Of a stretch of 10,710 bases of DNA, positions 6,820-10,710 are shown in pieces (the stretch's first letter is position 1; each line of letters begins with the position of its first letter). Position numbers and translations under genes: made by a program. Under the pieces are notes generated by a model. It was not told the origin of the DNA and did not search any database. It saw only the letters and a program-made list of their open reading frames with translations. Source of the DNA: Candidatus Zixiibacteriota bacterium (GTDB taxonomy: Bacteria; Blakebacterota; Blakebacteria; Blakebacterales; Blakebacteraceae); assembly GCA_030604325.1 (NCBI GenBank), contig JAUVWC010000009.1, positions 1-10,710 on the forward strand, in the 5' to 3' direction.

Positions 6820-7695
6820 TATCTCGGCAAGCTCTCCACGGTAGATAACCCTCACCGGTCCCTCGAGCCATATATCTTCGATGCTGCCTTCGCCGGCGGT
6901 GAAATAGACCTTCAGGATCCCCCCCCGGCCGCGCAGCGACAGGGGTGAGGAAGCCCCCTGCCGTGCCAGCCCCGCCGCGGCGGCGGCGGCGCCCGTCCCG
7001 CAGGAAAGGGTCTCGGCTTCCACCCCCCGCTCGAAGGTCCTTATATGGTAAGCTCCCTCGCTGTCGGGCTCCTCGCTGACGTAACTCACATTTGCACCGG
7101 CCGGGCCGAGGCGCTCGTGGGAGCGGAGCCGGAGGCCGATGCGATCCAGAGGAACCGTCTCGGGGTCATCGCTGAGGCTGACGAAATGGGGCACTCCCAC
7201 ATGCAGCAGAGCACCCCGCACTACGCCCTCGTCTGTCTCGAGGGTAAGGTCTTTGATGTCTGAAGAAGAGCCGAGCGAAACCATAGCCTGGCGCTCCCAC
7301 CCCAGCCCGTCGTGGCGGCCGTCCCGGGCTTCAAAAGAGATCGACCATGCCTGCTTGGTACCGATGCCTTCGGGCATTTCCCACCCCTCAGGCCTGGGGG
7401 AATCGATGGTCACTTCGCGGCCCAGCCCATTCTCCACCGCCGCCGCCCAGGCGAGACAGCGCGCACCATTGCCGCACATCTCGGCCTCGGCACCGTCGGC
7501 ATTGATGAAAACCATACGGAAATCGTAGCGCTCCGAGTCACAGAGAAGCACAATACCGTCGGCGCCGACGCCGGTACGGCGGGCACAGAGACTCGCCCAT
7601 CGCTGAGGTGAAGCGCCCGCACAGTCCCCCTTCCGGTCATCGAATACGAGAAAGTCATTGCCGGCGCCGGTCATCTTCAGGAACGGTGTGTTCAT
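6817..7695 (-). CDS. dapF: Diaminopimelate epimerase
   Basis: Cytoplasmic, cofactor-independent epimerase converting LL- to meso-diaminopimelate in the lysine and peptidoglycan pathway. The 292-residue protein is within the usual range (about 270-300). The N-terminus FLKMTGAGNDFLVFD is diagnostic. The two catalytic cysteines are C74 in EMCGNGARC and C232 in SCGTGAAAA. RRTGVGADG (39-47), N65, N202 and the E223-R224 pair in TFERGVEAETLSCGTG complete the substrate pocket. ATG 7695 is the start, as the GAGNDF block begins a few codons in. A run of eight G (plus-strand C8, 6919-6926) lies in the coding sequence but the frame is intact. The gene is last in a minus-strand set after gcvPB and an Ig-like lipoprotein. 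A palindromic insertion now lies 42 bases upstream of its start and seems to have broken an ancestral ATGA overlap with the lipoprotein gene. There is no strong Shine-Dalgarno before ATG, as expected for a once-coupled start. Confidence 0.96.
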   Translation of the reverse strand: MNTPFLKMTGAGNDFLVFDDRKGDCAGASPQRWASLCARRTGVGADGIVLLCDSERYDFRMVFINADGAEAEMCGNGARCLAWAAAVENGLGREVTIDSPRPEGWEMPEGIGTKQAWSISFEARDGRHDGLGWERQAMVSLGSSSDIKDLTLETDEGVVRGALLHVGVPHFVSLSDDPETVPLDRIGLRLRSHERLGPAGANVSYVSEEPDSEGAYHIRTFERGVEAETLSCGTGAAAAAAGLARQGASSPLSLRGRGGILKVYFTAGEGSIEDIWLEGPVRVIYRGELAEI

Positions 7696-7736
7696 CGCAG
7701 GTTCCCTGGAGGTTCATTTTCCCGTTCGAGCATTCC

Positions 7737-7919
7737 TAGGAGCCTATCGGAGAAACCGACGATAGCGAGGGCAGCGCTGGTGCCGGATGGCAAGGCGGTT
7801 GAGAGGAATACCCGGAGACGTAGCCGCTGCGCTACGTTGAGGACATTCCTCGAAAGCCAACGCCGCCAGCCGGATGTCAGCGCAGGCCGCAGCCGGAGCG
7901 TTTCTCCTATAGGCTCCTA
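7737..7919. mobile_element. MITE-like near-palindromic element flanked by TA, inserted at the lipoprotein gene end
   Basis: The whole stretch folds back on itself around about 7828. The outer 20 bases (from TAGGAGCCTAT at 7737; inverted from 7919) match at 19 of 20. Inner arms are diverged but share blocks such as GCGCTG, CCGG, TGGC and GAGGAAT. The centre is ACGTAGC (7818-7824) / GCTACGT (7831-7837). The core 7739-7917 is 179 bp and flanked by TA (7737-7738 and 7918-7919), the target duplication expected of IS630/mariner-type transposition. It is too short to encode a transposase, so it would be non-autonomous. The minus-strand reading frame passes through without a stop and supplies the last residues of the Ig-like protein. 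A REP-like structural repeat rather than a transposon derivative is possible. Copy number in the genome is unknown. Confidence 0.75.
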
Positions 7920-9654
7920 AGATTAGTGGAACCTCGTATACACTCTCGAAGGTGTTGATAACGTAAAGCGTGTCGGAGATGGCCCCTACCGCTTCGGCCG
8001 GCCTGAAGGGGTGCAGGCGGCCCACATCGAGCGCCCCGTCTCCGTCAACATCGGCGAAACCCCGGATCCAGTACGGTCCTACCGGCAGTTCGGGTGTAAT
8101 GAGCTCACCCGGGGCGGAAAGCTCGAGTTCGGTTCTCGGAGCCGTCCCACCGCCCACTCCCTCGATTATCACCCGGTATCTTCCATGGGAGGGAAGGGGC
8201 ACGCCCTCGATCTGAAAACGCAGGGTTCCCCTTCCAGCCGGCCGGATGCCACGCCAGGCCATATGATGCTCCTCGGCAGGGCCATTCAATCCCGTCCACG
8301 ACTGCAGGCTCCGGGCGGCAATGGTGAGCCGGTAGAAAGCATCAGGGACTACCGGGTCCAGTGGTATCAACTCCACGGTGAGTGGATCCAGCCAGTCGCG
8401 TGCCAACCCGATCGTATCGGGGCCGACCAGCATCCAGGGTGGGAGCCCGCTGGTATCGATCTCAGTAGAAAAGGTCAGTCGCAACCTAGTGTCCCGGTTG
8501 AGGCTACGGCTTGAATCGGAAGGAGTGATCGCCATGATGCGCGGCTGGGCCGTATCGGCCTGGGCGGGGACGGTAAATGTGATGGGGCGCGAGGCGGCCC
8601 GGCCCGGATTTCCCAGCCCGTCACGGGCCTCGAGCAGGCGCACACGATATCTCGAACCGGGCTCGAGCCCTTCTACCCGGGCCACCAGAGTGGTCGGCGC
8701 CTGCAACGGAATGTAGCCGCCTGTAATGCGAGCTTGTGCCGGGGCTTCACCGGTTGGTTCATAGGACTCCACTGAAATCTGGGGCAGGCCTGCCGGAGCC
8801 GGAGGCTCGCTGAACCGGACGTGCAGGTAATTATTGTTCGGCGCAGAGGCGGACCGGATGAAAGGACCGGTGGTATCCCGCATGGCCAGGTTCAGTATGA
8901 GCCCGGTCGAGCGGTCATCTTCGGCCACGAAACTGATATCGGTCGGTGGCACGGCAAGAGGATCGGTGTCGAGGTCGTAGCGACGGTTACCGTCCACATC
9001 GCGGAAGGCGAAGACCCGGTAAATTCCCCTCGCCATATGGGTCTGCTCGAAACAACCCGTATCGTCGGCCTGGGTTATGAAGAGAGGGTAAACGGGTTCA
9101 GGCGCGGATACGAGGGAGGGGTCGGCTCCAGCCTCCTGACCCGGCTCAGCCCCCAGCGAGTAGATCCAGATCCAGGCGCCCGCGGCGAACCTGCCCTCCT
9201 CGAGAACCGCCCCCGACACCGACGAGTTGTCCAGTATCGGTCCGGTTGAGAAAGCCAGGGTAACGCTCTGGCCAAGGCGGTTGCGCCGCATATCGGTGGC
9301 ATCGGCACCGAGAGTGACAACGATCGTCGTGTTCTCCCGGTAAGGTTGCCGGGGAATCAGTCGAAGCTCCCTGCCCCTCCACTCTATCCGGAGGGTGGAG
9401 CCGATATCGGGCGTGAAGAAGAGGGCGTGCTCCGTCGATCGGTGGTCCATCGACTCGGAGAAACGAAAAATGATCGGCTGGCCCCGGTCTATGTTCGTCG
9501 AGCCGGGCTCCGGAACCATGCCCACCACTTCTGGAGCCTCTTCATCCATCGGCCCGCCGGGAGGGACCCCCTCCTTGGCGCACCTTGCAGCTCCGAGCCC
9601 AAGGATGAGAGTGAAGAGGAATTGGTATCGCCGGTTCAGCGTTCCACGTGCCAC
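7744..9654 (-). CDS. Ig-like (Big_5-type) putative lipoprotein with an element-derived C-terminus
   Basis: Predicted exported protein of 636 residues. The N-terminus has arginines, a hydrophobic core [11 protein letters not shown] (12-22) and C25 in AARC. This resembles a lipobox except for Arg at -1, so lipidation is uncertain. The following [15 protein letters not shown] stretch resembles Bacteroidota-type lipoproteins that lead into a Big_5 (SbsA Ig-like) domain, here about 38-138. A beta-rich module with a DVDGNRRYD loop follows (about 145-257), then two further Ig/fibronectin-like segments (about 263-361 and 368-460). The last beta module carries DVDGDGALD (about 472-577). The DxDG loops look calcium- or dockerin-like. 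A cell-surface structural or adhesive role is inference. Residues after about 580 (rich in Ala, Arg and Cys) are encoded by the palindromic element, not by the ancestral gene. The GTG start at 9654 overlaps the gcvPB stop region by 19 bases. It has no clear Shine-Dalgarno, and no alternative start lies before the signal sequence. Confidence 0.85.
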   Translation of the reverse strand: MARGTLNRRYQFLFTLILGLGAARCAKEGVPPGGPMDEEAPEVVGMVPEPGSTNIDRGQPIIFRFSESMDHRSTEHALFFTPDIGSTLRIEWRGRELRLIPRQPYRENTTIVVTLGADATDMRRNRLGQSVTLAFSTGPILDNSSVSGAVLEEGRFAAGAWIWIYSLGAEPGQEAGADPSLVSAPEPVYPLFITQADDTGCFEQTHMARGIYRVFAFRDVDGNRRYDLDTDPLAVPPTDISFVAEDDRSTGLILNLAMRDTTGPFIRSASAPNNNYLHVRFSEPPAPAGLPQISVESYEPTGEAPAQARITGGYIPLQAPTTLVARVEGLEPGSRYRVRLLEARDGLGNPGRAASRPITFTVPAQADTAQPRIMAITPSDSSRSLNRDTRLRLTFSTEIDTSGLPPWMLVGPDTIGLARDWLDPLTVELIPLDPVVPDAFYRLTIAARSLQSWTGLNGPAEEHHMAWRGIRPAGRGTLRFQIEGVPLPSHGRYRVIIEGVGGGTAPRTELELSAPGELITPELPVGPYWIRGFADVDGDGALDVGRLHPFRPAEAVGAISDTLYVINTFESVYEVPLILGAYRRNAPAAACADIRLAALAFEECPQRSAAATSPGIPLNRLAIRHQRCPRYRRFLR

Positions 9655-10710
9655 CGCAGGTCCGGGAACTTGGCCGCCTGGACCTCATCGGGACGGCGCA
9701 CCGGGGTGTTATGAGGCGCCTGCTTCACCGTTTCCGGTTCCTCGGCCGCCTCGCGCGCAATCTGCTGCAGTGTCTCGGCAAACAGATCCAAGGTCTCGCG
9801 CGTCTCGGTTTCGGTCGGCTCGATCATCAGCGCTTCGGATACAATAAGCGGAAAGTAGATCGTGGGTGCGTAGAATCCGAAGTCGAGCAACCGCTTGGCT
9901 ATATCTGTAGTAGCTACTCCGTACTTGGACTTCTGCCGGCTTCCGGAGAGTACGAACTCGTGCATGCACGGTCCGTCGTACGGCAGGTCGTAATCGGCCA
10001 GCAACCGATGCATCAGGTAGTTCGCGTTGATAACCGCGGCGCGGCTGACATCGGCCAGTCCATCACGGCCGAGACCGAGGATGTAGCAGTAGGCACGCAC
10101 GAGGATACCGAAATTGCCGTAGTGGCTGTGAACCTTCCCGATGCTCTGAGGCCGATCCCAATCCCGCCGGTAGAGGTACTGGCCGGCGGCGGCGGGATCC
10201 TCCTCCCGAACGATGCGCGGAACGGGCAGGAAGGGCTCCAGCCGGGCAGTCACACCGATGGGACCGGCACCGGGGCCTCCGCCCCCATGCGGCGTGCCGA
10301 AGGTCTTGTGCAGGTTGAAATGCATGACGTCGACACCTACGGCACCGGGTTCGACAATACCCAGCAGCGCGTTCAGGTTCGCACCGTCCATGTAAACCAG
10401 CCCACCCGCTTCGTGCACCAGCCTGCATATCGTGTCCATATCCGTCTCGAACAGACCGAGAGTGTTGGGATTGGTAATCATCATCCCCGCTACGTCATCT
10501 CCCAGTGCTGCCTTGAGCCCGTCCAGATCCACCCGGCCTTTGTCGTTGCTCTTTAATTCGTAACTGGTAAACCCGTTCAGCGTCACACTCGCCGGGTTCG
10601 TCCCGTGGGCGGAGTCGGGCAGCAGAACCCGCTTGCGCCGCTCTCCCTCCCCGCTGGCCTCATGGTAGGCCCGGATGATCATCAGCCCGGCCAGCTCTCC
10701 TTGGGCGCCG
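9636..10710 (-). CDS. gcvPB: Glycine dehydrogenase (decarboxylating) subunit 2, N-terminus cut by window edge
   Basis: The C-terminal half of the split P-protein of the glycine cleavage system. With GcvPA it decarboxylates glycine using PLP and passes the aminomethyl group to the H-protein. The frame stays open to the right edge; nine codons beyond the first internal ATG (10682) read GAQGELAGL, as in the family. About 357 residues are visible of a usual 480-520. The PLP lysine is in [18 protein letters not shown] (codon 10305-10307). [26 protein letters not shown] and [12 protein letters not shown] are the substrate and cofactor blocks. [17 protein letters not shown] and HEFVLSG follow, then [15 protein letters not shown] near the end. 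Presence of a separate PB gene implies a two-subunit enzyme, with gcvPA expected upstream beyond the window. The 3' end overlaps the Ig-like lipoprotein start by 19 bases, so the genes are likely co-transcribed. Confidence 0.96.
   Translation of the reverse strand, partial: GAQGELAGLMIIRAYHEASGEGERRKRVLLPDSAHGTNPASVTLNGFTSYELKSNDKGRVDLDGLKAALGDDVAGMMITNPNTLGLFETDMDTICRLVHEAGGLVYMDGANLNALLGIVEPGAVGVDVMHFNLHKTFGTPHGGGGPGAGPIGVTARLEPFLPVPRIVREEDPAAAGQYLYRRDWDRPQSIGKVHSHYGNFGILVRAYCYILGLGRDGLADVSRAAVINANYLMHRLLADYDLPYDGPCMHEFVLSGSRQKSKYGVATTDIAKRLLDFGFYAPTIYFPLIVSEALMIEPTETETRETLDLFAETLQQIAREAAEEPETVKQAPHNTPVRRPDEVQAAKFPDLRWHVER

Noticed and set aside
9648..10556. 302-codon open frame on the plus strand, opposite gcvPB
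   Set aside because: It mirrors the codons of a well-conserved glycine dehydrogenase and has no recognisable motifs of its own.
1..10710. tRNA, rRNA, CRISPR arrays, transposase or integrase genes
   Set aside because: No cloverleaf-like sequence, regular spacer-repeat array or recombinase motif was seen on either strand.

Overview
The window is a GC-rich bacterial chromosome segment, probably from an uncultured anaerobe. No taxonomic marker is present, so lineage is inference only. Three things point loosely to the FCB superphylum or a neighbour (Gemmatimonadota-, Latescibacterota-, Acidobacteriota-like): an orphan duplicated MacB/FtsX permease of the ADOP type, a Big_5-type Ig-like lipoprotein resembling those of Bacteroidota relatives, and a split glycine decarboxylase (GcvPB). 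A tungsten/molybdenum aldehyde oxidoreductase with a polyferredoxin suggests anaerobic metabolism.

Layout, plus strand first. Bases 1-983 hold the C-terminal two thirds of an NAD(P)-dependent aldehyde dehydrogenase cut by the left edge. A large FtsX/MacB-type permease without an ATPase gene follows (1111-3597). After a 180-base gap with a tandem repeat and a possible leader peptide comes a tight three-gene operon (3778-6712): a two-repeat TIGR04076-like protein, a four-cluster [4Fe-4S] ferredoxin and an AOR-family enzyme. The ferredoxin and AOR overlap as ATGA, and all three look co-translated. The operon is bracketed by two copies of a 27-bp direct repeat (3672-3698 and 6793-6819).

The right part is on the minus strand and converges on the AOR operon. 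In order of transcription it holds gcvPB (glycine cleavage P-protein subunit 2, cut by the right edge), a large Ig-like putative lipoprotein and dapF (diaminopimelate epimerase). The lipoprotein start overlaps the end of gcvPB by 19 bases.

The most notable observation is a roughly 180-bp near-palindromic element (7737-7919) lying over the end of the lipoprotein gene. It has about 20-bp terminal inverted repeats and is flanked by TA on both sides, like a MITE. Removing it with one TA restores a lipoprotein frame that ends in a TGA overlapping the dapF ATG as ATGA. The element therefore seems to have inserted at a translationally coupled junction, replaced the lipoprotein C-terminus with about 56 element-encoded residues, and pushed dapF away from its partner. 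The second point of interest is the repeat-bracketed TIGR04076-like/ferredoxin/AOR cassette, which may be a transferable oxidoreductase module with an uncharacterised accessory protein.
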